A stretch of DNA of 39,628 bases from CAYRTD01 sp964426915 (GTDB lineage: Bacteria > Bacteroidota > Bacteroidia > Bacteroidales > GCA-2748055): positions 1 to 39,628 of the forward strand of contig CAYRTD010000020.1 of assembly GCA_964426915.1 (NCBI GenBank), written 5' to 3'. Below are positions 1-8,144 of the stretch, one piece after another. Position 1 is the first letter of the stretch. Each line of letters starts with the position of its first letter. The notes under the pieces were generated by a model that did no database searches, was not told the DNA's origin, and worked only from the letters and a program-made list of their open reading frames with translations. The position numbers and the translations under genes are program-made.

Positions 1-64
1 AGGGGAGTTTTCAGAAAAGTGTGTCACTGGCGTTTTTGCCTTTCTGATATTTTAATTGGTCAAA

Positions 65-165
65 CCGATCACACTGATTACCGATCACCGATCACTGATT
101 ACCGATCACCGATCACCGATCACCGATCACCGATCACCGTTCACCGATTACCGTTCACCGTTCAC
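65..165. repeat. Heptamer tandem repeat array (CCGATCA variants)
   Basis: Thirteen consecutive 7-bp units run from 74 to 164, preceded by one more unit at 65-71 that is offset by 2 bp. The units follow C(C/T)G(A/T)T(C/T)A; CCGATCA is the commonest and CCGTTCA, CCGATTA and CTGATTA are variants. The variants cluster at the two ends and the middle five units are identical, as expected if the centre expanded most recently. Since 7 is not a multiple of 3, gain or loss of one unit changes the reading frame. The array is open in the frame that continues into the PD40 remnant downstream. Confidence 0.9.
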
Positions 166-193
166 ATATTTGATTTTTTCATCAATCAGACCT

Positions 194-421
194 GGGAGTA
201 AAGATAAATACGGTGATTTGTTCATCACTTTCAGGGATAAAGATGATAATTGGACAGAACCAATAGGCTTTGGTGATCAAGTAGACACTATTAAACAAGA
301 AAGATTTCCAGGCGTATCAAAAGATTTAGGGATTCTCTTTTTTACCAGAGCAACGGATTCCAATTACGATGATATATTTTGGATTGATTCAAAAATAATT
401 GATGAAATTAGAGATAGATGA
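194..421 (+). pseudogene. 3' remnant of a PD40/WD40-like beta-propeller protein
   Basis: About 75 codons encode the C-terminal end of a TolB/PD40-type protein. GDLFITFRDKDDNWTEP, ERFPGV, the LGILFFTR strand and the final DDIFWIDSKIIDEIR resemble the closing blade and tail of Bacteroidota PD40 proteins. No credible start codon exists: upstream the frame runs through the heptamer array to an in-frame TAA at 53-55, with only a TTG at 56. Full-length relatives have several hundred residues, so this is a 5'-truncated remnant, with the array sitting at the breakpoint. It ends 32 bp from the convergent DUF4249 gene. Family assignment rests on motif recall and not on a search. Confidence 0.6.
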
Positions 422-453
422 AAAGGCGTATCAATATATATTGGGTTTATGTG

Positions 454-1407
454 TCAGAATGGAATAAATGTAACAGTATTGCTTGAATACCCGGCAAAAA
501 TCCCAAATCCGTTTTGTATATTCGAATGTATCATTACCGGTTCGGCGAAGGGATCATTCCTGGCAAGTTCATATTCTTCTATGGTCTTTTGGTAGAGGTA
601 TCCGGCTCTCGAAAGTGAAGTCAATTCTATGTAAACTTTTTTATTTCTGACGGGGTTATAATCTTTTAAATCAATATTAAGGGAAATCTCCTTATTATTA
701 AACAATTGGTCATCAAAGAGGAAATGACCATAATAACTTCCTTCAGATTTCAGAACAGGATCCTTACTGGAGAGGGTTAGTGATCTTTTAGTGACATATA
801 AGAATTCGGGTTCCGCATTAGTGTAATTAAAAATCGAATCATAGGCATATGCCTTCAGTTGATAGAAATTATTAATTTCCCCGGGATCCTTGAAAGCAAT
901 TTTAAGATTTCCGGAAATATGTCCGTAACTATGAAACGGACTTTCACTAAAAAATGAATCAACGATGAAAAATTTTGTATCTGCGATAGGAACAGGCACG
1001 GGTAATTCATCTGATGCATATGTTTTTTCTTTGTGATCCGGAGACGATACTTCGATCGTATATTGTTTTCCAGGTCCGGGGAGGCTTATGGGAGATCTGT
1101 ACCAGCCATCATCGTCAGGATTTGTAATACTGTCGATCAAAGAATTCTCTTCATATAATAATACAGTGGCATTATCTATTAATTTTAAATCTGCATTATC
1201 CAGAACAGAAAGGCTTTTGCTTACCTGGACTTTCCAGGTGCTGTCGGGATTGAAATAACAATTCACAACGAGTTTCGAAGGCCTGAGGGGAAAATCATCT
1301 ATTTTTTCGGTGGTTTCGCAACCGGAAACCAGGATAATTAGGATTAAGACCAGGTTGTTTCTGAAATTCAGCCTGGCTCGATTCTCTGATATTGATATAT
1401 TCAACAT
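454..1407 (-). CDS. DUF4249 domain-containing lipoprotein
   Basis: A 317-residue exported lipoprotein. The N-terminus has a basic region (R10, R12, R16), a hydrophobic stretch and a lipobox VSGC with the acylated cysteine at residue 30. The mature part, starting CETTEKIDDFPLRPSKLVV and continuing with NCYFNPDSTWKVQVSKS, is typical of DUF4249, a Bacteroidota family encoded beside TonB-dependent receptors. It starts 24 bp after the stop of the upstream TonB receptor, so the two are almost certainly one transcript. By analogy with other receptor/lipoprotein pairs it is probably a surface or periplasmic partner of the receptor. The ligand is not evident. Family call is strong, role is inference. 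Confidence 0.85.
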   Translation of the reverse strand: MLNISISENRARLNFRNNLVLILIILVSGCETTEKIDDFPLRPSKLVVNCYFNPDSTWKVQVSKSLSVLDNADLKLIDNATVLLYEENSLIDSITNPDDDGWYRSPISLPGPGKQYTIEVSSPDHKEKTYASDELPVPVPIADTKFFIVDSFFSESPFHSYGHISGNLKIAFKDPGEINNFYQLKAYAYDSIFNYTNAEPEFLYVTKRSLTLSSKDPVLKSEGSYYGHFLFDDQLFNNKEISLNIDLKDYNPVRNKKVYIELTSLSRAGYLYQKTIEEYELARNDPFAEPVMIHSNIQNGFGIFAGYSSNTVTFIPF

Positions 1408-1431
1408 ACTATTAATTTTGAATTGTTTTAT

Positions 1432-3849
1432 TTAAAAGCTAAAACTCCAGGTAGCTGAGGGAATGAAAGGAAATAAACTGACCCTCTTGAGTGCACGATT
1501 CCCTCTCATGTCAGCACCTATGTAGTAGTAAAAAGGATTTTTTCTGTTATAAACATTGTAAACACCCAATGTCCAGGTTCCCTCTCCCCATTTTCGTACT
1601 TTGGTTCTTCTGAAGCTCACATCCAGGCGGTGATAATTTGCAGCCCTGATATGGTTTCTTGCATCAATATGTTCTACTTCCCCATTAAATTCACCTGATG
1701 ATGAATAAAAAGGGGAAAGAACTATGCCCGAAAATCCCCCAAAGCTATGGTACCGTGAATTATTCCCGAAATATCTCTCCGTTGGCAGGGTGTGGGCGGT
1801 ACCTGTGCCAAATATCCAGCTGGCGGAGAAATCCCATTTCTCAGTGAGCGGGAAACTTGCCACCAGGGAAACATCATGCCTGCGGTCATATTTATAAGGG
1901 AAAATATTTCCTTCATTGATATTAGGAAATTGTCTTTCTGTCCAGGATAAAGTATACCCCAGCCATCCTGTTAGTTTCCCGAATTTCTTTTCAAGAAATA
2001 TTTCACCTCCATAAGACCATCCTTTCCCTGATTCAACTTTATTTTCCCATTTCGCCTCCGGCTCCATAAATGATGAGCCATCTTTGTATTCAATCAGGTT
2101 ATGCATGCTCTTGTAATATCCCTCTACTGAAATTTTATATTTATCCTGAAAGTGTTTTGACACTCCTAAGGCCACCTGGTGAGATCGCTGGGGTAATATT
2201 TCATCTGTTGCAGGGACCCACAGATCGGTAGGCAGCCCTATGTTATTATTGGTTAAAAGATGGATGTATTGCTGCATGTATGAATATGAGGTCTTAAGAG
2301 AAAAGGACGGACTTAAAAGATATCTTAAAGCAAGTCTCGGCTGCAGGCTGTGATAATATTTTCCATTAACCAGAAAACCCGAATAATGCAATCCAAGGTT
2401 GGCCTTCAGATTATTATTTATTTTGTAATCGTCTTCGATATATGCCGAAATTTCATTTGCAACTATATTTTCCTGTCCGGTAATAGTATCAATATCTTCA
2501 AGTTCAACATCAATAAGTTTTATTGTTGAAGCGCCGGGCTTGAAGGTATGGTATGTATTCCCTATTCCGAAGCGTATATAGTGATCCGGACCCGGAATAA
2601 AATCAAAGTCGATTTTTGCTGCTATATCTTCTATTCCACTAAGAAATTCCAGGGAATTGATCTCGGAAAAAGTCCCTGTATCGGTTTCCGCGATTTCCTG
2701 CATAAATTCATTTACCTTAAAATTATACTGGCTGTAGGTAATGGTAGTATTGCTAAAGAGCTTATTGCTGAACTGGTGGTTCCATCTGAGTGCCGAGGTA
2801 ACATTTCCCCAACCAAGTCCTGAGTTGGCTTCCTCGGTAAATAAATTCCCATCGTACAAGTAAGTATAAGGTGCCTGTTTCAGGTAGAACTTATCACTTC
2901 CGCTGTACATGCTCAAATACAGACGGTCTTTGTTGGAGAATTTGTGGTTGATCTTTGCATTCAGATCGTAGAAAAAATATCCCTGGGACATGGTATGATC
3001 CTGTCCTCCCAGTGATCTCAAAAAGGGTTGTATCAAATAATCAAGATACGTTCTTCTTGCTGAAACAATAAAGGAGGTTCTATCTTTTATGATAGGTCCT
3101 TCCAGTGTGAGTTTTGAGGAAATAAGCCCGATCGATCCACTACCGCTGATTTTTTTCATATTACCTTCTTTAAGGCTTATATCGAGTACAGAAGACAATC
3201 TGCCTCCGTAGCGTGCAGGAAAACCTCCTTTAATAAGTTCGATATTATTAATGGCATCAACATTGAAAACAGAGAAAAAACCAAAGAGGTGAGAGGCATT
3301 GTAAACGGGAGTTCCGTCCAGTAAAATAAGATTCTGATCGGGGCCTCCGCCTCTTACGTATAGTCCGCTTGCCCCTTCTGTTCCCGATTGTACTCCCGGA
3401 AGCAGTTGAATGGCTTTGATCACATCTACTTCCCCCATCAGGGCGGGTATCCTTTTAATATCCTGTACATTAATATTTACCGAACTCATCTGGGTTGAGT
3501 TGATGGTTCTGCTGAAACTATTTGCCGAAACAACCACCTCCTCAAGATTGATCGAAGGATTGAGCTCAATGATTTCCTGCCGGTCTTCCTTCAGGCTGAG
3601 ATTCAGTTCTTTTGTCTCATATCCTACATAGCTGAAGTATACTATATTAGTTCCTTCGGGAAGTGAAATGCTAAAGAAACCATAAGCATTGGAAACGGTT
3701 CCGGACAGATCATTTTTGCTGAAGATATTGGCACCAATAAGCTTTTCCCCTGTTTCAGAATCCTGGATATAGCCACTGAAAGTATGCTGGGAAAGACAGA
3801 TTGTAATATTAAACAGGAATGCAAGAAGAATGCTGAAGATCATTTTCAT
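1432..3849 (-). CDS. TonB-dependent receptor with carboxypeptidase-regulatory-like domain
   Basis: An 805-residue outer-membrane receptor that should import a substrate using TonB/ExbBD energy. Residues 1-20 are a signal peptide (SILLAFLFNITICLSQ). Residues ~22-105 form a carboxypeptidase-D-regulatory-like domain (SGYIQDSETGEKLIGANI). The plug follows at ~110-230, with VDVIKAIQLLPGV, GLYVRGGGPDQNLILLDG and PARYGGRLSSVLDI. The rest is a beta-barrel ending in aromatic-rich ATWSFSF. It lacks SusC-specific features and is paired with DUF4249 instead of SusD, which fits a peptide, metal-chelate or small oligosaccharide uptake pair better than a glycan PUL. It is the first gene of a two-gene operon. 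The start shown precedes MIFSILL by two codons; either ATG is possible. Confidence 0.93.
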   Translation of the reverse strand: MKMIFSILLAFLFNITICLSQHTFSGYIQDSETGEKLIGANIFSKNDLSGTVSNAYGFFSISLPEGTNIVYFSYVGYETKELNLSLKEDRQEIIELNPSINLEEVVVSANSFSRTINSTQMSSVNINVQDIKRIPALMGEVDVIKAIQLLPGVQSGTEGASGLYVRGGGPDQNLILLDGTPVYNASHLFGFFSVFNVDAINNIELIKGGFPARYGGRLSSVLDISLKEGNMKKISGSGSIGLISSKLTLEGPIIKDRTSFIVSARRTYLDYLIQPFLRSLGGQDHTMSQGYFFYDLNAKINHKFSNKDRLYLSMYSGSDKFYLKQAPYTYLYDGNLFTEEANSGLGWGNVTSALRWNHQFSNKLFSNTTITYSQYNFKVNEFMQEIAETDTGTFSEINSLEFLSGIEDIAAKIDFDFIPGPDHYIRFGIGNTYHTFKPGASTIKLIDVELEDIDTITGQENIVANEISAYIEDDYKINNNLKANLGLHYSGFLVNGKYYHSLQPRLALRYLLSPSFSLKTSYSYMQQYIHLLTNNNIGLPTDLWVPATDEILPQRSHQVALGVSKHFQDKYKISVEGYYKSMHNLIEYKDGSSFMEPEAKWENKVESGKGWSYGGEIFLEKKFGKLTGWLGYTLSWTERQFPNINEGNIFPYKYDRRHDVSLVASFPLTEKWDFSASWIFGTGTAHTLPTERYFGNNSRYHSFGGFSGIVLSPFYSSSGEFNGEVEHIDARNHIRAANYHRLDVSFRRTKVRKWGEGTWTLGVYNVYNRKNPFYYYIGADMRGNRALKRVSLFPFIPSATWSFSF

Positions 3850-4084
3850 TTTATCGGGAATGGTTAAGATTATTTGAGATAAATATCTGGTTTTTGACTG
3901 TTAAGTTTATTAAAAAAGCTCTAATAAATCCTAATTCCGCTACTTAGAATCTGGTATCACTTTAACGAATCTCTCCTTTATACCATTAACAATCAGATTC
4001 TTTCCTGATTTGCACTGTCCATTCCGATAGGATTGTTATTCAGAAAACGATGGTTTTGATTGTTTAGTATGACTTATTTTAAAT

Positions 4085-5054
4085 TAGTCTGTCAATAAAG
4101 TCGGGTGTCTGTTTCAGGACCGAATCGCCAATTGGCGTTGAGCTCAGCGAAGCTAATGTTCGAGATCAAGCCTGCCCGCCAAATGATGGCCAGTGCAACT
4201 GCAGGCGGGGCTGTCCCGTTCTCGTTCTTTTAAGGGGGGCGACGCGTATCGCCTTAGCTTTCCGCGAGCGTTTAGCGCGTGTCGCAGAAGGTTTGACGCC
4301 TAAACTAAAGCTCAGCGGAAGCGTGCTTAGGCACCTAAAGCTTCTGCGAGAGCGTTCAATGGTATAAGTCGGAAAAAGTGGAGTCCGTTTAAGTCGGATC
4401 GAACATTTTTCCGACGAGTATAATACAGAACCGGGTGATAACGAGCTCACCACCTGCCCACGGTACTAAGGGAAATATCGCTTAAATGTTTTACTGAATG
4501 AGTAAATCGGACATTATGGAGAACACGACTTAAGTTTAGAGTTTTGGATAAGGATTATAATTTCCCGGACGATTTCGGATGTATTCAAATAGTTCTGGAA
4601 GACAGAATGGTTTTTATCAGTAAGAAGGAGAAATTCTATTCAATATGGGTTAGAAAGCTTTCAGGTTGGATTTGAAAAAATTTGTTAATTAGGGTTTTAT
4701 CTCCTTGAAAAAGGAAAACTGGATTCCGGGGGGCTATGCCCCTCCTCCCCTCGGAGACAAGTTAAGCATTTCCACTGCAACTTCATTTCAGTGTTGAAAA
4801 AAAAATCAAATGGCCATTTTTGTTGGTCACCGGTTCTATAGTTTTTTTATTTACTGAAGCTTTAGGCCCCTAGCGCCTCCCTTCGGCCGCCGAAAGCTTC
4901 CCTGAAGGCGCAGCGCAGAGTAGCTTCAGCGCTCGCGGAAAGCTTCAGCGACACGCGGTCGCAAGCCTTGATCTCGAACATTGGCTTCGCTGAGCTCAAC
5001 GCCAATTGGCGATTCGGTCCTGAAACAGACACTTGACTTTATTGACAGGCACTA
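4085..5054. mobile_element. MITE-like or IS-remnant element with ~82-bp terminal inverted repeats
   Basis: The left arm 4089-4170 and right arm 4967-5048 are reverse complements with about 79 of 82 positions matching. The differences seen are GG against AA near 4104 and one T/C near 4154. Just outside, the left end reads TAGTCTGTC and the right end, on the other strand, TAGTGCCTGTC, so the true ends probably start TAGTG. No transposase ORF is present. No clear target-site duplication flanks it. The interior carries an extra copy of a related end sequence at 4491-4532. It is best described as a non-autonomous or decayed transposon; the IS family is not identified. Confidence 0.65.
4491..4532 (+). 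repeat. Internal copy of a dispersed transposon-end-like repeat
   Basis: This 42-bp stretch reads ACTGAATGAGTAAATCGGAC then ATTATGGAGAACACGACTTA. It matches 32415-32453 at most positions in the same orientation; the shared core includes CGGACATTATGGA. The sequence just after it, CACGACTTAAGTTTAG at 4524-4539, recurs as CACTACTTAAGTTTAG at 5050-5065 next to the right end of the element (15 of 16 identical), so 4540-5049 is bracketed by a near-direct repeat. Confidence 0.5.
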
Positions 5055-5117
5055 CTTAAGTTTAGGAAAATGCTCCTTTTATCATATTGAAAAAAATTCA
5101 ACCTTTTATAATAACAC

Positions 5118-6749
5118 TCAAATAAATGCAGAAATAATTCCTGCAATAATACCATAAACCATCATCGGAATCACGGTTCTCTTCAAAATATAACCTTCTT
5201 TATTTCCCAGGGCCAATACTGATGCTACAGCAACTATATTGTTGATGCATACCATATTGCCCATGGCCCCACCAACCGATTGCATGGCAAGAATGGTAGT
5301 CCGGTTGAGGTTAAGAGACTGGGCGATGGAATCCTGTATTCCCCCGAATGTAAGATTGGAAATAGTGGCTGAACCAGAGAAAAATGATCCGAGGGCTCCC
5401 AGGTATGAGGCGAAAAATTGCCAGCTCTGACCAGTTAGATCAGCCATGCTTTTTCCGATCAGGGTGACCGCTGAACTTTCTCCTCCCATCATCATAAGAC
5501 CCACAAACACCAGTGCTCCTAGCAGGGCAAGGGTAGGACCCCGCATCTGATCAACAGTTTCATTAAATACAGTTTTAAGCTTATTTGCTTTTTTTCTGTA
5601 TAAAAGAAAAGTTAAAAGTGAAATAAACGCGAAAGGCAGGACAGAAGGAACATAAAGAATACTATGTTTCCATTCAACCGGAGTATTAAATATCCTTTCC
5701 AGACCAACCACGAGCGAAGCACTAATGCTAAATTCTCCCAGTGAGCCCAGATTAAGATGAAGTGCGGGGTTTTCTGAAAGAAGAAGTGGTTTGATCCCGA
5801 TTTCCGGAACCCGGGTCAGAACAAGGATAAGAATAGTTCCCCAGAGTGGGAAACTGGCTTTGAGAAGTTCCTTTATTCCCGGCTTTTCTGAAGACACCAT
5901 GCTTTCATTAATATTGTGCAGGAGTTCGCTTTTACCTGATGGTTCATGAACTTCGACCTTTTCCGGTGAAAGCCCGATCCTGTATTTTGCCAGGATAACA
6001 GTAAAAATCAATCCGATAAAACCTCCAATCAGAGAAGGGAATTCATAGCTGTAGCGGGCAATTATTACAAAAGGGATCACAGTCAGCAATATACTTAAAA
6101 GAATGAACAACCAGTTTTTTATCAGAGATTTTGTCTTTACCACTATAGCCAGGGCCATAACAGGTATTATGAGGGCTGCAACTGAATTTATTATAGCTGA
6201 TTTAAACCCGATCATGAGAGTTTCTGACTGGCTAAGGTCAATGGCTGAAAACCCAAACCAGGTAGGAGTGCCGACTGCCCCGAAACTCACTGGAATCGTG
6301 TTCATAATAAGTACGAGAATTGCGATTCTTACGGGAGGAAATCCCAGTCCTACAAGTATGGGTGCTGCAATAGCAGCCGGGGTTCCGAATCCGCTGGCAC
6401 CTTCAATAAGAAAAGGAAAGGCCCAGCCCACGATCATTAACTGTGCAATTTTATTTTCAGAAATAGTGTTTAACCATACCCTGATAGTTGAAAGGGCACC
6501 TGTAGCCTCCATGGTTCGAAAAAGGAAAATTGCTCCAGCTATTATAAGGATTGGTGTCCATGCAACAAGCAATCCTTCAAGAACAGTGGCATGTACCAGT
6601 AATGCATTATGCCTGAAAATAATAAGAACTATGAAGTAAGTTACAAGGGCGGTGAGTGGCAAAGCCTTCGATGAGGCCATGCTGTTTCTCTTTGAAAGAA
6701 GCCATATGAGTAGAACGATAGGGAAATAAGAAAAAACAAGCTGCCACAT
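5118..6749 (-). CDS. lctP: L-lactate permease (LctP/LldP family)
   Basis: A 543-residue polytopic inner-membrane transporter that in this family takes up L-lactate (also D-lactate or glycolate) with protons. The diagnostic region is residues ~115-175: FLIEGASGFGTPAAIAAP, GLGFPP and NTIPVSFGAVGTPTWFGF. A second conserved half near the C-terminus has SGSATISNLTFGG and QSVGGAMGNMVCINNIVA. Length matches the family (about 530-560). It stands alone; no lactate dehydrogenase (LutABC or LldD) is adjacent, so the coupled oxidation must be encoded elsewhere. The ATG at 6749 lies about 35 bp downstream of a TAAGTTTG box. It may supply lactate carbon and electrons to the quinone pool used by the bc-type complex nearby (inference). 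Confidence 0.95.
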   Translation of the reverse strand: MWQLVFSYFPIVLLIWLLSKRNSMASSKALPLTALVTYFIVLIIFRHNALLVHATVLEGLLVAWTPILIIAGAIFLFRTMEATGALSTIRVWLNTISENKIAQLMIVGWAFPFLIEGASGFGTPAAIAAPILVGLGFPPVRIAILVLIMNTIPVSFGAVGTPTWFGFSAIDLSQSETLMIGFKSAIINSVAALIIPVMALAIVVKTKSLIKNWLFILLSILLTVIPFVIIARYSYEFPSLIGGFIGLIFTVILAKYRIGLSPEKVEVHEPSGKSELLHNINESMVSSEKPGIKELLKASFPLWGTILILVLTRVPEIGIKPLLLSENPALHLNLGSLGEFSISASLVVGLERIFNTPVEWKHSILYVPSVLPFAFISLLTFLLYRKKANKLKTVFNETVDQMRGPTLALLGALVFVGLMMMGGESSAVTLIGKSMADLTGQSWQFFASYLGALGSFFSGSATISNLTFGGIQDSIAQSLNLNRTTILAMQSVGGAMGNMVCINNIVAVASVLALGNKEGYILKRTVIPMMVYGIIAGIISAFI

Positions 6750-6783
6750 GCCCGGATTCTTTATGTTCTTTATATGAAAGATG

Positions 6784-6791
6784 CAAACTTA
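6784..6791 (-). promoter_or_regulatory. Putative Bacteroidota -7 box of lctP
   Basis: On the minus strand this reads TAAGTTTG, an exact match to the Bacteroidota -7 consensus TAnnTTTG. A TTTC stretch about 20 bp upstream is an imperfect -33 TTTG. The implied transcription start would leave a leader of roughly 28 nt before the lctP ATG at 6749. Confidence 0.45.
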
Positions 6792-7195
6792 AGGAATTCC
6801 TGTATAATTCTGAAACCGGGGACCTGAGATCGGCTGCCAGAGCATGAACCGATTCAAATGCCTGGTTTATGACCGATCCACAGCAACCCGTGCGCATCTG
6901 GCGGTATTCCGATAATAATGGGATAGATTTCCGGGTGGTTTGTGAACCGGACAATTCTTTTTTTTTGCTGTGAACTAACCGCTATTTTTTCGCTGTTATG
7001 CCAAACCTGCTGTATGGAGATTTTTTCCTGACAGAATTTTGACGAAAAACATTTTCATGGAATATATTCTTTGAAGAATATTTTAAGGTTGCGATCTGTT
7101 CTATGATTTTCAAAAATATGAACAATTTTCTTTTTTGGACGAAAGGTTGTTTTTTTAAGGTTTTGTATGTGTGTTACTTAGGTCGACTTCTTGGG

Positions 7196-7234
7196 GGCCA
7201 GACCCTAAGGGTTTTAAACCCTTAGGGTCTGGCC
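7196..7234. repeat. CCCTAAGGG palindrome, copy 1
   Basis: A perfect 39-bp palindrome: 19-bp arms starting GGCCAGACCCTAAGGG around a single central base. It sits between the divergently transcribed lctP and the 7296 gene, where no terminator is needed, just upstream of the latter's promoter box. Copies 2 (14880-14910) and 3 (16533-16568) share the CCCTAAGGG/CCCTTAGGG core. Confidence 0.85.
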
Positions 7235-7268
7235 TTGCATCCCCCTTTTATTATTATCTATTTTTTAT

Positions 7269-7276
7269 TAATTTTG
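7269..7276 (+). promoter_or_regulatory. Putative -7 box for the 7296 gene
   Basis: TAATTTTG matches TAnnTTTG exactly and ends 19 bp before the ATG at 7296, giving a short leader. No good -33 TTTG is visible; the expected position is T-rich (TTTTA). Confidence 0.42.
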
Positions 7277-7295
7277 ACCCCATAGCAATACCAGT

Positions 7296-7856
7296 ATGAT
7301 ATTTAAAAGAATTATACATGTAATTATCCTGTCCCTCATCTTCACAGGGGCATTCACTCAGGCCGGAAATGAAGGGATGGAAGAAAATACCCCGGTTTCA
7401 AAAGTTCTGCAGAAAATGCGCTGGGATATGAATCTGGGAACTTCTTTTTCATTTATTCCGGGTTATGGAGGAGGTATGAGCTATTATGCCGCTCCTGGTT
7501 TTTCTTATCCAGTGAATAAAAGAATTTCTTTTCACGGAGGAATGGTGGCGGGTGTTTTTACGACTCCGGGTTTTGCAGATGGAGAAAACAGAACTCAAAA
7601 AATAACTTCCGGATATACTTCCCTATACGGTACTGTAGCTTACCATCTCAGCCAAAATGTGGTTTTTTATGGGACAGGAGTGAAAAATATGGCAACTTTC
7701 AACCGGATGACCCCCTTTTATACTCCTTCTTTCGATGAGATTAGTTTTGGATCAAGCATCCGTTTGGGTGACAATGTAACCATTGGAGCTTCATTTCATT
7801 TCAGGGAATACAACAGCCCTTTACAGAATGGTTTATACTATCCTTACTTTAAGTAA
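7296..7856 (+). CDS. Small exported beta-barrel-like protein of unknown function
   Basis: A 186-residue protein. Residues 1-22 form a signal peptide (two positive charges, then HVIILSLIFTGAFTQ). The mature part has alternating short strands rich in Gly, Tyr and Phe (FSFIPGYGGGMSYYAAPGFS, ISFHGGMVAGVF, GYTSLYGTVAYHLS, NVTIGASFHFREY), as expected of a small outer-membrane or periplasmic beta-barrel. I do not recognise a named family. It is monocistronic, preceded by a TAnnTTTG box and the palindrome at 7196-7234. Confident as a real gene; function unknown. Confidence 0.75.
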   Translation: MIFKRIIHVIILSLIFTGAFTQAGNEGMEENTPVSKVLQKMRWDMNLGTSFSFIPGYGGGMSYYAAPGFSYPVNKRISFHGGMVAGVFTTPGFADGENRTQKITSGYTSLYGTVAYHLSQNVVFYGTGVKNMATFNRMTPFYTPSFDEISFGSSIRLGDNVTIGASFHFREYNSPLQNGLYYPYFK

Positions 7857-8144
7857 AAAGGGTCTGCAGGAATTTAACGTTTATTATTTTGACATGTAAA
7901 ACAAAACCAACCTATTCATGGATAGAATAAGGTTTAACTTTTCTGTTTTCTGTTAATTACTTTTACTTATGATCTTTATTCATTCATAATTAAAAGCACA
8001 ACCAAATTGGAACCTTTGGATCACTTAAGCTTTGATAAAAAAAGTTTTAATTTTACGATGAGTAAAGAAGGCTGACTTATATTCATTACCGTTTAACATG
8101 TTCGGATTACATTTTACAAAAAACAAAAACCCTGATAAACCAAT

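Larger units (their letters stand above)
3850..5117. other. Gene-free 1.27-kb interval holding a large inverted-repeat element
   Basis: This interval lies between the start of the TonB receptor gene (reading left) and the stop of the lactate permease gene (reading left). Open frames here are short and have unconvincing composition. Most of it is the inverted-repeat element at 4085-5054, whose GC-rich flanks (about 4171-4360 and 4860-4966) contrast with the AT-rich surroundings. Short inverted matches such as AGCTTTCCGCGAGCG occur in both arms outside the main repeats. I saw no tRNA, transposase or recognisable RNA. Confidence 0.6.

Noticed and set aside
65..165. Possible CRISPR array
   Set aside because: Units are 7 bp, directly adjacent and without spacers; no cas gene is near. 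It is a microsatellite-type array.
4166..4453. 95-codon minus-strand frame inside the inverted-repeat element
   Set aside because: It runs through GC-rich repeat sequence, has Arg/Ser/Pro-rich low-complexity composition and no recognisable motif; it starts in and overlaps repeat DNA.
4690..4790. Group II intron or structured RNA suggested by GC-rich stems near the element
   Set aside because: No domain V-type sequence, no reverse transcriptase and no conserved riboswitch core were recognised.
6607..6954. 115-codon minus-strand frame upstream of and overlapping lctP
   Set aside because: It overlaps the start of lctP in another frame, contains the putative promoter box, and has no domain-like sequence.
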